Positions 44,461 to 56,450 are shown, counted from the first letter of the stretch. The stretch is DNA of 64,000 bases from Amblyornis subalaris (GCA_018881555.1 JACAXG010000268.1:233894-297893); one strand, 5' to 3'. Notes: generated by a model from the sequence alone, not told the origin. Program-made: numbers and translations.

Positions 44461-46352
44461 GCAGGGTTTTCCTCTCTCCCCTGGGGAAGCTGTGCTTGCC
44501 CAGCCTGGCAGGGGCACTGCACTGGGATTCGTTTTTTGGGATGCTCTGTTGCTCCCCATGCAAGAACCGGGGAAAAAGGGGAAACACAGTGGTAGTTGTG
44601 GTGGGAAGAAGGATCTTCCCAGGATAACCCAACCCTTCTGCTCCCTCCGTGTGCCCTGCTCTTGCCTCTGCCAAAGCATCTGCTTCTATTTCCGTGAGGA
44701 AAAAAGAGAAATAAACCCCATGGTGCTGCAGTGATACATTATTAGGATAATTCTTAGGATAATTATGAGGATAATCTCTCTCTGTCCTGCTGCTGGGATG
44801 ATTTTCCTGCCAGGCTGCAAATCTCCATTATCAGGAGCCATCCCTAACCCCTCTTCAGGCTGATAAACCCAAAGTCAGAGTTCAGCTCCAAGCACAGGAG
44901 GAGACAGAGGAAAGGTTAAAGGAGTTTTTCTTTTGCCTCAGAGGCCTGGCCTTGCAATCTGCTTAAATGAAGTGTGAAAAGCAAAGCTCCTGATAAGGGA
45001 GATAAATAAACCTTGGAACGGCACCAGTTCTTGGAGACTGGGAAGTGACTGCTTTAATAGAAGGAGCCAAGAGTGATGAGAGGAATCAGAGTCCAGCTGA
45101 CCTCACCTCAGCACTTGGAAAGTCCAATTAAGGACACTCAGCCCAGCATTCGGACAAGAAAAATCTCCAAGGGTCAGAGCCTGCAGTGCTGTGAAAAGAG
45201 TTGGTGCTTTGCTGTCTATTAGGAAAAAAAGGGAATATGATAAAAAGGAGAAAGGATGTGATGGGCATCGTCTGCTTGCCTTTTCCAAAGGTTTTTTATA
45301 AATTTCGGCAGAATAGATCATGAGGTAAAACAGGCAGAGGGCAAAGAGCAATGCTACATTAAAATTATTTAAAGGGAAGAGAAACTCAAGTTAGAAAACC
45401 CCTCTAAAAACAAATATGGGGAAGTGAGTGGTGAAGCTGCACAAGTTGATTTTCCCTGAAAAATGCAATTTCAGAGAGGGAAAAGAGTAAGAAAACAACC
45501 TGACAAAAGAAGTGTTTCCTTCCAGAGCAGACACATCCATAACTCCCTGCATTGTTTCTCCATCTGTGTCACAGGAACAGCTCCTGCCCAGGTCTGAAGG
45601 GAAGCTCAGCTTATCAGTGACTGCCAGGAGCTCACTCAAAATGTCATTTAAAAACGAGAATTATTTAAATAAACCCCTTCAACTGACACATTCCATTTTT
45701 AAATGATCATTTAGATAATTGCCTCGGGGATGTCTGAGCTTTTACTTNTCCTCCTTGTTTCAGGATGGAAATTTTTCCATCCTCCAAACATACAGGACAG
45801 GGAACCTTCCTCCACCTGANACTTGCAGCAAGCCTAGAGTGTTTGGGAATAATTTTATCCAAGGAATATCTCCCCCCGCACAGGGCTGACCNTTCCCAGC
45901 CAGCTTCCTAAAGTCTTGCTCAAAACTCGAGGAGGGAATTACTCACACCCCCGGATGATCCCAGCCAGGGAATGTCCACCCCCTTGGTTCCCACAAAGCA
46001 CCTCCGAGGTGCCCGGCTTGGGTTTATTGGTTTCATCCTCCTCTCTCACCTGGGAATTTTGGCAGGCACCAGGATTCTCACATCTCCATCACACCCTCAC
46101 CTCCTTTCAAGCTGCTGCTTGTACCAAACCCGGGCTCGTTGCTTCCCTCCCTTGTTGGTTTTTCGGGATGTTTGTTTACAAAACTTTGGTGGAGGGAAAG
46201 AAGGGGAAAGACCAAACCAAGCAAGGCTAAAAATTGAAAAATCCAGTGAAAAGCAACTGTAAAAAGTTGAGAAAATATGCACTGCATCTTTTCCTAAATG
46301 AATAAATGAAANTAGGTGGCTAGTGCAAGCAGGCAAATAGCAGATTGTAAGG
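44461..46352. other. unique stretch
   Basis: About 1.9 kb, largely CpG-poor. It includes the GGATAAT triplicate annotated separately. No exon is supported. Confidence 0.45.
44742..44777 (+). repeat. 12-bp tandem triplicate with AGGATAAT core
   Basis: Units at 44742-44753, 44754-44765 and 44766-44777 share AGGATAAT. Each holds a GATAA word, so it doubles as a small GATA-factor motif cluster. That use is inference. Confidence 0.75.
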
Positions 46353-46640
46353 ATTCATGGAATGTCACAGAATCCCAGAATGGTTTGGGTAGGAAGGAAC
46401 CTTAAAACTCATCCCATTCCAACCCCTGCCGTGGGCAGGGACACCTTCCACTATCCCAGGGTGCTCCAAGCCCCGTCCAGCCTGGCCTTGGACACTTCCA
46501 GGGATTCAGGGGCAGCCATAGCTTCTCTGGGCAACCTGTGGCAGGGCCTCCCCACCCTCACAGGCAGGAATTCCTTCCCAATATCCCATCTATCCCTGCC
46601 CTCTGGCAGTTTAAAATCCCTTGTCCCATCACTCGATTCT
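46353..46640 (-). mobile_element. CR1 LINE fragment, group A, antisense
   Basis: 'aatgtcacagaatcccagaa', 'tggtttgggtaggaaggaac', 'ccttccactatcccagggtg', then 'ccctgccctctggcagttta', and finally 'cccttgtcccatcactcg'. Few substitutions and no N. Confidence 0.96.
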
Positions 46641-47902
46641 CCTGTAAAAGAAAACTCTTCAAACTCAGGGCCGAGCCTGCAGATCAGCTCATCCTGGAAA
46701 AATCCCAGCTAAAAATACGGATCATCTCCTTCAACGGCCGTGGGGAACCCGCACGTGGCTCACAGAGCTCAGCAAAGGCACCTCTGTCCCCTCTGCAGCA
46801 ATGCTGGAAATCAAACCCCATCCAGAGGCAATTCCAGAAGAAAGGAAGCCAGGCAGCCCCATGGGTCCACACACGGCAGAGAGCCCAAAGGAAGGTGTGA
46901 AAAGCACATTTTTGTCTCTCCTTAGCTATAGGTGATTTTTTACCTTTCTGTCTGGAGCAGGTGATTTCCTTTCAGGTCTCTCTATAGAGCAGGTGGCCTT
47001 TAATAGCAGGGAGGGTGTGCTGAAAATCCACCTTTGGAAACGCAGCCTTTGCTCAGCACAAAGCCCCTTTCTGCCACCAGTGCAATCATTGGCCAGCTCA
47101 AGCTGATTCGTGACACATTCCAAATTCTGCCTGCTGGGAAGCAGAGCTTTTATTAATTCTCTTTTATTTATAAATATTGCAAGCGCCTTTCGGGGCGAGC
47201 CGCTGGTGTGTCCTCAGGCTGAGTTAGAGGGCACAGGGGGAAATATTTCCTNTCGCTTTTTAGCCAGAAAATGATCACTTTGTGACCTCTCAGACGCCCT
47301 CGCCGCTGACCTCTGAGGATATTTAGCCTGGCATTTAACATCTGTGGTCCCAGCAGCAGCCTGGGAGTAAAAGGTACTTAATGCAGAGCAGCTCTTTTGC
47401 AAGGTTAGAGAGGATCAATAGGAGATGTGTTTAATGTGGTATCACTGTCAGGGCTCGGCTCTCTTTTAAAACCGGAATATCCACAGTGGGACATCAGCTC
47501 AGTCACGCAGCACAGGGATCTTTAACGGGATGAGATCCCCTTTGCCCCGGCCTAGAAATGGAGCCCGAGGCCCACANGGAGGAAATGACCGAGGAAAATG
47601 ATCACGGGGAGGCTTCTGGCATTTCAGTCCCACTGTGGTTTTTTTTCTGGAGCNGGAGTAGTTCTGGTGGAAAAGAGGCAGCTTTGCAATAAGCTGGGAG
47701 CAAAAGCAGGGGGGTTTTTCTCCTGGGAATTTGNGCGCCCACTGCCTGGAGCTAATCCTCTCTGACTGCACCAGGGGGGAAAAANGAGTGTGAGGGAGGG
47801 CAGTTTCCACCAGAAAATTCAGAAAACTTCCAATCCTACGACAAACTTGGCCTGGCTCACCAAAAAACTGCAATGAACATGCTCTTTAAACAGGTAAACA
47901 CA
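46641..47902. other. unique stretch with candidate non-coding block
   Basis: The part at about 47140-47420 is repeat-free, mixes TAAT-rich and CpG-bearing words ('aagcgcctttcggggcgagc', 'cagacgccctcgccgctgac') and lacks frames. It is a candidate conserved element, untested. Confidence 0.35.
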
Positions 47903-48101
47903 AAAATTCCTTCCTGGAAAGGGTGGCCAGGCCTTGGCAGGGGCTGCCCAGGGAGGNTNGGAGTGCCCATCCCTGGANGTGTCNNAGGAAGGCCTGGCCN
48001 TGGCACTCAGTGCTCTGGGCTGGGGACAAGGTGGGCATCAGGCACAGCTTGGACTCCGTGGGCTGGGAGGGCTGTTCCAGCCTCAGGGATCCTGGGATTC
48101 A
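47903..48101 (+). mobile_element. CR1 LINE 3' end, group C
   Basis: 'aattccttcctggaaagggt', 'aggccttggcaggggctgcc', 'ggcactcagtgctctgggct', and the complete tail 'tcagggatcctgggattcag'. It has six Ns within 70 bp (47957-48000), suggesting an unresolved repeat. Confidence 0.95.
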
Positions 48102-48872
48102 GTGGTTGAGGGCAGGACTGTGGGGCTGGGGATCCCACCAAGGNACACCCCACGTTTCCCACACCTCCTGCTCAGCAGGGATCATCCCACTGCCTCTGGC
48201 AGCACCGAGTGGGAGCTGCTGGGAACAGCTCCTGCTTTATCCAAACTCTGGGAAGTGCCAACTGTCCCAGCAACGACAGGGCCACCCCGTGAAGGTTTTT
48301 ATGCTCCCACTCAGCCTCTACAAGGAAAAAAGTGCAGCTCCATTGCAAATCCCCAGAGGCCTCTGCTCAGAGAGTGATTCAATCGTCTGGCTCGGAAAGT
48401 TGCCGATAATTACGGTTGTTCCAGTTTTCCACCCAAGCTGCCGAGCTGGGAATTAAACAGCAGCTTGTTTGCATCCCTAAATGCCTAAACGTTGGCCACT
48501 TTTTCCTGTCCTTCCCACAGGTTTGTGTCAGCTCTGCCCCTCTCGGGCTGGACATCCCTCGTTAGGCAGGTTCAGCCTCTCCCGGCTCCACGAGCCACTG
48601 GAGCGCCCACATCAAGCGAGTCGAAATTCCCGTTCCAGCTCTCTTTGGAGAGGGATGCGGCCACTCTGGGGGAGAATCTGCCACGGGGAATTTCCACATG
48701 GAAAGGACCCAAGTGTGTTGGGTTTGCAATACGATCGCTGAGGGAATGGGGAGGAGGGATTGATGCCAGAAGGGCTGCACGGGCTGGCAGTGAGGAATTC
48801 TGAGCAATTAAGGAGCAGGGATTGTATCAACTGCATTTTTTTTTTCCTTTGCAGACAATGCTGTGCATAAAA
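48102..48872. other. unique stretch
   Basis: About 0.8 kb. Overlapping frames at 48480-48810 on both strands are not credible genes. Confidence 0.5.
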
Positions 48873-49251
48873 ATATAGAATGGTTTGGGTTGGAAGGGGC
48901 TTTGAAATCATCCAGTTCCAACCCCCTGCCAGGGACAGGGATGCCATCACTACACCAGGGTGCTCCAAGCCCCATCCCAGCCTGGTGTTGAATCCGCCAG
49001 GGATGGGGCATCCACAACTTCTCTGGGATCATGTGGCCTCACCACCCTGACAGGGAAGAATTTCATCCTAATATTTAATTTAACCCTGCCCTCCTTCAGC
49101 TTAAGGGAATTCCCCCTTGTCCTGTCCCTCCATGCCTTGTCCCAAGTTTCTCTCCAGCTCTCCTGGAGCCCCTTNAGGCACAGGAAGGNGCTCTGAGGTC
49201 TCCCTGGATNTTTCTNTTCCCCGGGTGAACACCCCCAGCCCTCCCAGCCTC
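48873..49251 (-). mobile_element. CR1 LINE fragment, group A-like, antisense
   Basis: 'atatagaatggtttgggttg', 'ggggctttgaaatcatccag', then a variant 'gggatgccatcactacacca' in place of the usual 'gacaccttccactatccca'. It runs back to 'acacccccagccctcccagc'. The changed block marks a distinct sub-lineage of group A. Confidence 0.93.
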
Positions 49252-50115
49252 TTTAATTTTCTGCACTCAACACCTGCTCTCTGATAAAAAAGTGCTGTTG
49301 GAAAAGAATACGAACATTTCCCACCTCCCTCCTCGCCCTCACATTCACATATATTTTTATATTTCTTTAATTATCGGTAAATTTGGGTTCTGGCCGTGCT
49401 TTGAGCGAGTGTTTTATGCAGTCACAGGAGCCTTGAAAGGGCACCCACGGTCTGATTGAAACCCACCCAGCCCTGGCAGTTCTGCCTTCCATCCGTGGAT
49501 ATCTTTGTGCACTCGGCCGCAGCCCCGGCAGGATTCCTGCAGCTTGGAAAAAAGCACTTTCAGGATTTAGCCGAGTCCGTGTGTGCGCCGAGAAAGGAGG
49601 GAAAAGGCACGGGATGAAAGCCTGATCCCATTGAAAGGCACTTCCATGCTGCAGCACAGGGTCACGTTTCAGCCTGTGTCCCAGTTTTTGAGACGAACCA
49701 GAGCTTTTGTGGGATCACAGGGACACACAGGGAATATTTGGCACAATTGGCCAGGCACGGAAATGTCTCTCCTCTGAGCACAGATCTGCTGCTCCTCAGG
49801 ATTTGTCAGCCCAATAGTTTTATACCNATGAGCACCACTTCTGTATCCACACTTATTCCGTTAAATAAAGGATTTCACTGGTTCTTCCAGGGGAATTGAG
49901 GGAACTTCTGGTCTTTCTTCCCCAGTGGAGGGTGATTTTCTGCTGCCAGGGTTTGTGTTTGATGGAGGAGCTTGAAGGTGGAATTATGAATATGGCAATA
50001 AAATAGTAGGAAAATTGCTGGAGTAAGGATTTAACAGCGATAAATCAATAAATAAAGAGCACTTGATCAGAATTAGGCAGTCTGTGGGAATCCCTTTATC
50101 TCCTGTGGGTTCTTA
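49252..50115. other. unique stretch
   Basis: About 0.9 kb. Repeat-free, with no frame of note. An AT-rich portion lies at 49340-49380 and 49980-50060. Confidence 0.5.
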
Positions 50116-50290
50116 CCCCAAACCCTGTCCCCAAGAGCCACATCCAGANCCCTCCTGAACACTTCCAGAGNCAGTGACTGCACCACTTCCCTGGGCAGCT
50201 CATTCCAAGGTCTGACCACTCTTCCAGGGAAAATTTTTTGTAAAATCTAAGCTGGAGCTGCCCAGGAAGTGCCTGTTGTCCCTCACTTTT
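50116..50290 (-). mobile_element. CR1 LINE fragment, group B, antisense, without 3' terminus
   Basis: Starts inside the element at 'ccccaaaccctgtccccaag', then 'agccacatcca', 'acttccagagncagtgactg' and 'ctcattccaaggtctgacca'. It becomes divergent after 'gggaaaattttttgtaaaat'. The tail and about 60 bp of 3' end are absent. Confidence 0.88.
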
Positions 50291-50708
50291 CCCTGTAGTA
50301 GGAAAATGTTTGGATTGCTGTGGTTAGACAGGATGAGGAGACTTCCTCCTCTCAAGCTTGGGTGACACAAAGAGCAGCCTGGGGGAAGGCAGAAGGAAGT
50401 TCTGGATTTTCCTCCAGAGAATTCAGAATTCCCTGTCTGGTTTTTTATTAATTACTTTAATATAAAGTTTCTTTTTGGTCTCCCCCAACCACAGCCTATT
50501 TTACTGTTTAGAATAATTTAGGAATATTCAGCTTTATTGTATTTTTATATTTTCCAGCAATGCAAAACCTCTCTTTGGCACCACAAGAATGCGTCTGAAA
50601 ACTGGAAAACTGCAACTTAAAAAAATTAGAAATACGAATTGCAGGAACCAAACTTTCACAGAAACACTGCATTGAGTTGAATNNAATTTTTAATCCGATT
50701 TTTTGCAA
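50291..50708. other. unique stretch, AT-rich
   Basis: About 0.4 kb with AT-rich sequence at 50440-50700. Nothing else is seen. Confidence 0.5.
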
Positions 50709-50938
50709 CACAGAATCCCAGAATCCCATTTAGGCTGGAAAAGAGCTCCAAGACTNAGTCCAACCTGTGACTGACCACCCAGCCCAGAGCACTGAGTGCC
50801 ACATCCAGGCTTTCCTTGGACACCTCCAGGGATGGGCACTCCCAACCTCCCTGGGCAGCCCCTGCCAATGCCTGACCACTTTTTCCATGAAAAAATTCCT
50901 CCTGATGTCCAAGCTGAGCCTCCCCTCCAGCACAATTA
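50709..50938 (-). mobile_element. CR1 LINE fragment, group C-like, antisense
   Basis: 'acagaatcccagaatcccat', then 'aggctggaaaagagctccaa', 'cccagcccagagcactgagt', and 'cactcccaacctccctgggc'. The opening differs from the other group C copies ('aagagctccaagact' in place of 'aaagccctcccagcc'), and a block of about 25 bp is missing before 'cacccagcccagag'. Confidence 0.92.
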
Positions 50939-51694
50939 ACTTGACACCCCCAGGATTTCTTCTGATCTACCCCCGACCACCCTCCCCACNCCAAAATCCC
51001 TATTTGCAACACTCCAAACGGGAATCCTGCTGATTCATTCCACATGGCTGGAGGAGAGTGGGAAGACACGAGGANTGCTTTTGTTGTCCTCCTGGCTCTC
51101 CCAGCCCTTCGACGTGTGGGATATCCATGAGCTGCATCGTTTTCCTTGCACACAAATTCTTTACACGCCCACAGCGCACGTTGATCCCGGAGTGGTGCAA
51201 CAGCTCCAGGAGAATTCCCCGGCTTCAGGAAGCCACACCAGACTGTAAACGGTGTGAGTTTTACTCTGTTTGGGGGGAGTAAAAAGTTTCTTTTCTCCCA
51301 GATCTTCCCACAGAAAAACCAGGTGCTGCTTCANGCGCTCCTGTGATGCCACCTGAGCCAACGGAGACAGCGAGGAAATCCCACATGAGAACCCAAACCG
51401 GCCCAAATCCTAAATCCCCTCAGGCACAGGTGTCACCACAAGGCACAGAGCCACAAACCCCAACTCCTGCTCACCCTGGGCCATCCCCTTCCCTCANAGA
51501 CCTGGCCCCAGCCCAGGAAGAACCGGTGATGTTCTTCAGATCGGGGGTTTGGCACCAGCCTGGGTTTGGNTGGGTGCTTGGGTGGCTCCGATCCAAGGCA
51601 GGATTCCAAGGGGAATCCAGGGAGGTGAAGGGGGGAGACATTCGGGTAATGTTGGGGAATGACAGACCAGTAAGAGTTTCCACAAGCAGGGAAA
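50939..51694. other. unique stretch
   Basis: About 0.75 kb. The 200-codon plus frame at 51343-51945 is Pro/Thr-rich, is opposed by an open minus frame and runs into CR1, so it is not annotated as a gene. Confidence 0.45.
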
Positions 51695-51832
51695 TTATGG
51701 AATATTTTGCGTTGGAAGGGACCTTAAAGGCCATCCAGTCCCACCCCCTGCCATGGGAAGGGACACCTTCCACTATTCCAGGTTGCTCCAAGGCCTGTCC
51801 AACCTGGCCTTGGACACTTCCAGGGATGAGGG
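51695..51832 (-). mobile_element. CR1 LINE 3' end, group A, antisense
   Basis: 'attatggaatattttgcgtt', 'ggaagggaccttaaaggcca', 'gggacaccttccactattcc', ending 'cttccagggatgagg'. About 138 bp, 5'-truncated. Confidence 0.94.
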
Positions 51833-52198
51833 GTCTATTCCATGAGTCTCCCATGCAAAACAAATGCTGTGAACTGGAGTCACACAGAGAAGTTCGTGTT
51901 GCTCCGAGGTTGGAAATGGAAAGAGCTGCTCCTAATGAAGGATAAAAGAACAAGACTAAATAAAAAATATCCCTGTTTTGTTTGGAAATGTTTTCTGTCT
52001 CTCACTTTTGATCCTAAATCATTCAGCACTTTCATGAACTTTCGCCTGTTATTTCCCTGAAATCCAATTATGTTCAGCAATATCCTCCAGTTGTTGTTTC
52101 CAGAAGCACCTGGGTCACAGGGATGCTGAAATCCCACTTTTAAAGAGCCTGGAGAGTTCCATTTGAAAATGGGGATGTTTCGGTGCATCCCTGTGGAA
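51833..52198. other. unique stretch
   Basis: About 0.37 kb between CR1 pieces. No gene or repeat recognised. Confidence 0.5.
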
Positions 52199-52231
52199 CG
52201 GAGAGAGACTTTTTACAAGGGATGGAGTGAC
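52199..52231 (+). mobile_element. CR1 group A sliver, sense, at an inverted junction
   Basis: 'gagagactttttacaaggga' followed by 'tggagtgacagg' is the sense-strand group A block that normally precedes 'acaaggggaatggcttc'. It breaks off and joins the opposite-strand piece that begins at 52231. Confidence 0.6.
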
Positions 52232-52543
52232 AGGGAATTCCTTCCCAATATCCCATCTAACCCTGCCCTCTGGCANTGGGAAGCCATTCCCTGTGTCCTG
52301 TCCCTCCATCCCTTGGGAATTGTCTCTCTCCANGTNTCNTGNAGCTCCTTCAGGCACTGCAAGGCCACANTGAGGTCACCCCAAAGCTTCTCCTCTCCAG
52401 GCTGAACAATCCCAACTCTCCCAGCCTTTCCTCCCAGCAGAGCTGCTCCATCCCTCTGCTCATCCTGGAGCCTCCTCTGGACTCTCTCCAGCNGCTCCAN
52501 NTCCTTCCTGTGCTGGGCCCCAGGGCTGGGGCAGCTCTGCAGG
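52231..52543 (-). mobile_element. CR1 LINE fragment, group A 5'-side piece, antisense, without 3' end
   Basis: Begins at 'ggaattccttcccaatatcc', runs back through 'tcaccccaaagcttctcctc' and the R-V-Q-R-R block ('ctctggactctctccag'), and ends 'ggggcagctctgcaggtgg'. It is nearly identical to 31090-31420. Nine Ns, mostly at 52332-52375 and 52493-52501. Confidence 0.94.
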
Positions 52544-52682
52544 TGGAATCACGGAATGAGGAATCAGGGAATGGTTTGGGTTGGAAAGGACCTTAAACTC
52601 ATCCCATTCCACCCCCTGCCATGGGCAGGGACACCTTCCACCATCCCAGGTTGCTCCAAGTCCCTTCNAGCCTGGACATGGA
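52544..52682 (-). mobile_element. CR1 LINE 3' end, group A, antisense
   Basis: Follows the previous piece without a gap: 'aatcacggaatgaggaatca', 'gggaatggtttgggttggaa', 'cttccaccatcccaggttgc', ending near 'agcctggacatgg'. Because it restarts at the 3' terminus it is a separate insertion into, or next to, the other copy. Confidence 0.94.
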
Positions 52683-54802
52683 GCTCCAGGGTGATGCAGC
52701 ACAGAGAGAAAGAAGTAAAATTTAGCTCTTAATTCCATTCCTAAAGAACTTTCAGATCAGTTCTATTGCTCTTAAATGAGTGGAACTGGACTTTCCTTTC
52801 ATTCCAAGCCGTGCAAGCAGGAAACAAACCATGAGGGTCAGAGGTTTAATCAAAATCGGAGAGGGAAGAGCAAATCCTCACGTGTGGATCATCCACTGCC
52901 ACAAATCCAGGATGCTCCGCTGCCCGTGGCAGGGATGTGCCAGCTTTCCCCAGCCAGGGATCTACTCCAGGAGCACCTTCATGAGGATGATTTAATTTTC
53001 TGTGTATTTTCTGTATCATTTAGAAGAGATTAAATGCTTTTGACAACAGACGAAAATTAAGATAAAAGGAAAAAAAAAATAACACAGAGCGGAATAAAAG
53101 GCAGGAATACCTTGCAGGTTTTTTAGGGAATCCTCCAGCCTCTCTCTCCTCTGCAAGGAAAAGCAAATGAAGTGTTTAACAAAGGGCTCCCATTTCCGGA
53201 TGTGACAGGAGGAGACGGATTAGGAGCAGCTAGAAATGAAAATCCCGGTGCCAAAAATGGAAATGCTCTCAAGGAAGACGAAGTGTCCCGGGCAGCTACC
53301 GGGATTGCCAAAGGAAATGAGGGAAGAAATTAGCGAAACCTTAACGGATTTTTTCCAATTGCCCCCGTGACAGGCTGGGCTCGGGAGCAGGGGGAAGGAG
53401 CAGCGCAAGGCACGGAATGATTTCATCCCTGTTTTTTATGATCCCGGGGTCACGGGATGCAGCAGGTAGCCAGAATCCACTTGGCTCCCGGTTATTTCCT
53501 GGGGAAGCAGTTTTGTGGGATTGAATGAAGCCATGATCTAATGCTCTGCAAGGATTCATGGAACTGGAGCCGGCCCAGGCGGATTGGGCTGAGGGGCAGT
53601 GGTGCTTCCCAGCTGTTTGGAAGTCCTGGAAAACGTTGCTAAACCTGTCTGGGAAACGTTTTTCCCATCTTGCAAAACTTTTCGAGATTTTTCAACTCTT
53701 TTTTCCTGCTCTGAATCGAAACGTTAAACGAGGCTTTGTAACATTTTGTTCTGATTAGGGACTAAAAAATATTAAAAAAAAAAAGAAGATTAAAGAGGGA
53801 AATAAAAAAGGAGAAGGACTAACCCACTTGGCTCTGCTCAGGTCAGGAAAACTCAATTTTTGGGGCAAATTCGGCTGCAGGTGATGGTCTCACCCTGCCC
53901 TCCAGCTTTTCTCTGCTTTCCCCGAGAAAGCAAAGCACTTCCAAGAAATTCTGCCACTGCTCTCCTAAAAAAATCATCAGGGCTAAGCATTACTCCCTGC
54001 GTTATAAATGAGATTTATACCGAGCAGCTGAAGCCCTCCAAGAGCTGAGTGCTCACAGAGGAGCTGTAGNGAAGGATTAGTCGGTGTTTATGAAGTATTT
54101 TGAAAAGAACACTTCNTATTTTATAATCCGTGCCCTGTGCCATCAAAAAAATGAGGATTTCACGATCCTTAGGAATTGTACTGCAGCCTCAGCGTCTTGT
54201 AGCGCCACAGATCCCATTTTCCAGCTGGTGTTAAGGCAGTGATTTCGACACTGTTCCAGCAGGCAGGAATATTTTTCCCGGGGTCTTCCAGCACTTCATT
54301 TCCCCCTCTCTGCCTGATAAAATCATTAAGTTGAGGGGGATTGGGTGTGAAGGAAAATAGGAAATTCTAATGTGACATTCTGCAGCCAGGGACAGGCTGA
54401 CTCCAAGCCAAACATTCCTAATGGCTCGAGCACTTGATGTCACAATTACTTTTAAATCATTTTTTAAGACTGGTGCTTGTTAATATCAGCCGGTGACTTT
54501 AATTATGAGATTAAATCTACTCCTGTAAGGACGTCAGGGGCTAAACCAGGCACATTCCCTGACATCTTACACATTTATTTCGACTTAAAACAGCTTTACA
54601 CCTGATTTCCCCACTTCCTGTAACCCGTGCCTGCTTCCCATTGCTGGCATGGCAAAGAGCAGCCATGGAAAACTGGGAATGAAATCTGAATTATCAGATT
54701 ATTTAGAATAAAACTCAAAAGCGGAGTCTGATCTAGTGGGAGGTGTTTATTTTTAAAGACATGCCAAGAGTCCTCTCCACGTGTGATAAATGGGAATATT
54801 AT
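52683..54802. other. CR1-free unique stretch, possible regulatory DNA
   Basis: About 2.1 kb without CR1. The block at about 54060-54600 is AT-rich with 'ttaagacagtgatt', 'aattctaatgtgacattctg', 'cacaattacttttaaatcat' and 'gactttaattatgag', all homeodomain-like words. A candidate conserved element; no coding evidence. Confidence 0.35.
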
Positions 54803-55131
54803 CCATAGAATCATGGAATCACAGAATGGGTTGGGTTGGAAGGGAAGTTAAAGCCCATCCAGTGCCACACCTGCTGTGGGCAGGGACAACTTTCACTATC
54901 CCAGGNTGCTCCAAGCCCTGTCCAGCCTGGCCTTGGACACTTCCAGGGATCCAGGGGCAGCCACAGCTTCCCTGGGCAACCTGTGCCAGGGCCTCCCCAC
55001 CCACCCNGGGAACAATTCCTTCCCAATGTCCCATCTATCCCTGCCCTCTTTCAGCTTAAGGCCATTCCCCCTTTTCCTGTCACTCCATGCCCTTGTGAAA
55101 AGTCCTTCTCCAGCCTTCCTCTAATCCCCCT
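54803..55131 (-). mobile_element. CR1 LINE fragment, group A, antisense
   Basis: Triple tail 'catagaatcatggaatcaca', then 'gggttgggttggaagggaag', 'cagggacaactttcactatc' and 'tcccatctatccctgccctc', back to 'aagtccttctccagccttcc'. Two Ns. Confidence 0.96.
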
Positions 55132-55219
55132 TTATGTTCTTCTATTTGATATTTCTTTCCTGTCATTTTCCCTAAACTTTGTGGTTGCAGAAAACTTCCC
55201 TTTTGTGTCCTGCAACAGA

Positions 55220-55415
55220 TCCCAGGATCCCCGAGGTTGGAAAAGCCCTCCCAGCCCATGCAGTCCAAGCTGTGCCNGATGCCCACCTTGTCCCCAGCCC
55301 AGAGCACTGAGTGCCACGGCCAGGCCTTCCTTGGACACCTCCAGGGATGGGAGCTCCAAACCTCCCTGGGCGGCCCCTGCCAAGGCCTGACCACCCTTTC
55401 CAGGAAGAAATTCCT
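55220..55415 (-). mobile_element. CR1 LINE 3' end, group C, antisense
   Basis: 'atcccaggatccccgaggtt', 'ggaaaagccctcccagccca', 'agcactgagtgccacggcca', 'gctccaaacctccctgggcg' and 'aggcctgaccaccctttcca'. It lies about 90 bp after a group A copy in the same orientation. Confidence 0.95.
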
Positions 55416-56251
55416 TCTGTTTCTGGAATTCTGGGCAGAAAAGACTCCAAACACCATCACTGCAGCACCTGCAGACTCCTCTCGTTTGTTGACGAGAGCA
55501 CAACTCAAAGAGATGAAGAGGCAGAGGAGGGGACAGGGGGTGTCTAATGAACACTAAAACACCCTTTATTTATGGGAAGCCCCCACAGGTCCCCTTTAAC
55601 ATCCCAGAGAATTGAGAGGGATGGAGACGAAGCCCCAAAAGAGACTCTTAAGTGCTTTCCACCCCCTCGAGCATCGGAGAGATGGAGAGAGGAAAAGAAG
55701 GGGAGAGGAGCAGCAGCCTCAGAGGAACGAGGCATAAAGTGCTGGTTTCCCTGGAGCTGATGAGCTGCAAGGGGGGAAAAAGGGAGAAGAGGAATCATCT
55801 GAGCCCTGGAAGAAAGGAAAAGCCCCACATTCCCTGTTTTTTTGTACAGCACGTGCAAAATAAGCATTTCCTTAAGCAAATATNTNTGTATTGTGGATGT
55901 CTACCAGTGTNTTTAAGCTGAATAGCAAGGGGAAAACTCCTGGTAAAAACCCATAATTTATAGGAATAGGCGGAGAAAAACTGGGATTGGGCATGGAAAT
56001 GGTGGGAATTGCTTTTAACTTCAATTAGGACCAAGATAGCCACAAAAATGAAGAAATAACTTGAACAAGAATAGAAAAATACAACAGAGGGTGTTCTCCC
56101 TATCAACACTTCCAACTCCTGACAATATTCCACAAAGAGAGTGGAGAAAAACNAAACTTTTCCACAGGGCAAAATGAAGATTTTAAGCCTGAAAAAAAGG
56201 CATTTATTGCCCAACTTCANCTCCAGGAGCAGAGCCAGGTTAGCACAGCCT
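55416..56251. other. unique stretch
   Basis: About 0.8 kb, purine-rich on the plus strand at 55620-55790. No exon is supported. Confidence 0.5.
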
Positions 56252-56450
56252 CTTCTGCCGTGTCCCAAGGGAAAGGATGAGAGGGAATGGCCTTAAATTG
56301 NACCAGCGAGGGCCAGATCGGAGATAGGAAAATATTTTTCCATCAAAGAAGGGTCAGGCATTGGAATGANTTGCCCAGGGAGGTGGTGGATTCACTGCCT
56401 CTGGAAGTGTTCAGGAGGAGTCTGGATGTGGCCCTCATTCCAACCTCCTG
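56252..56450 (+). mobile_element. CR1 LINE fragment, group B, without 3' terminus
   Basis: 'ctcttctgccgtgtcccaag', 'ggaaaggatgagagggaatg', 'gcattggaatganttgccca', and 'ttcaggaggagtctggatgt', stopping soon after 'ggccctcattccaacctcc'. The block between L-D-V-A-L and the tail is deleted. Confidence 0.92.

Noticed and set aside
51343..51945. 200-codon plus-strand frame
   Set aside because: It ends inside an antisense CR1 copy, contains undetermined residues and is opposed by an open minus-strand frame.
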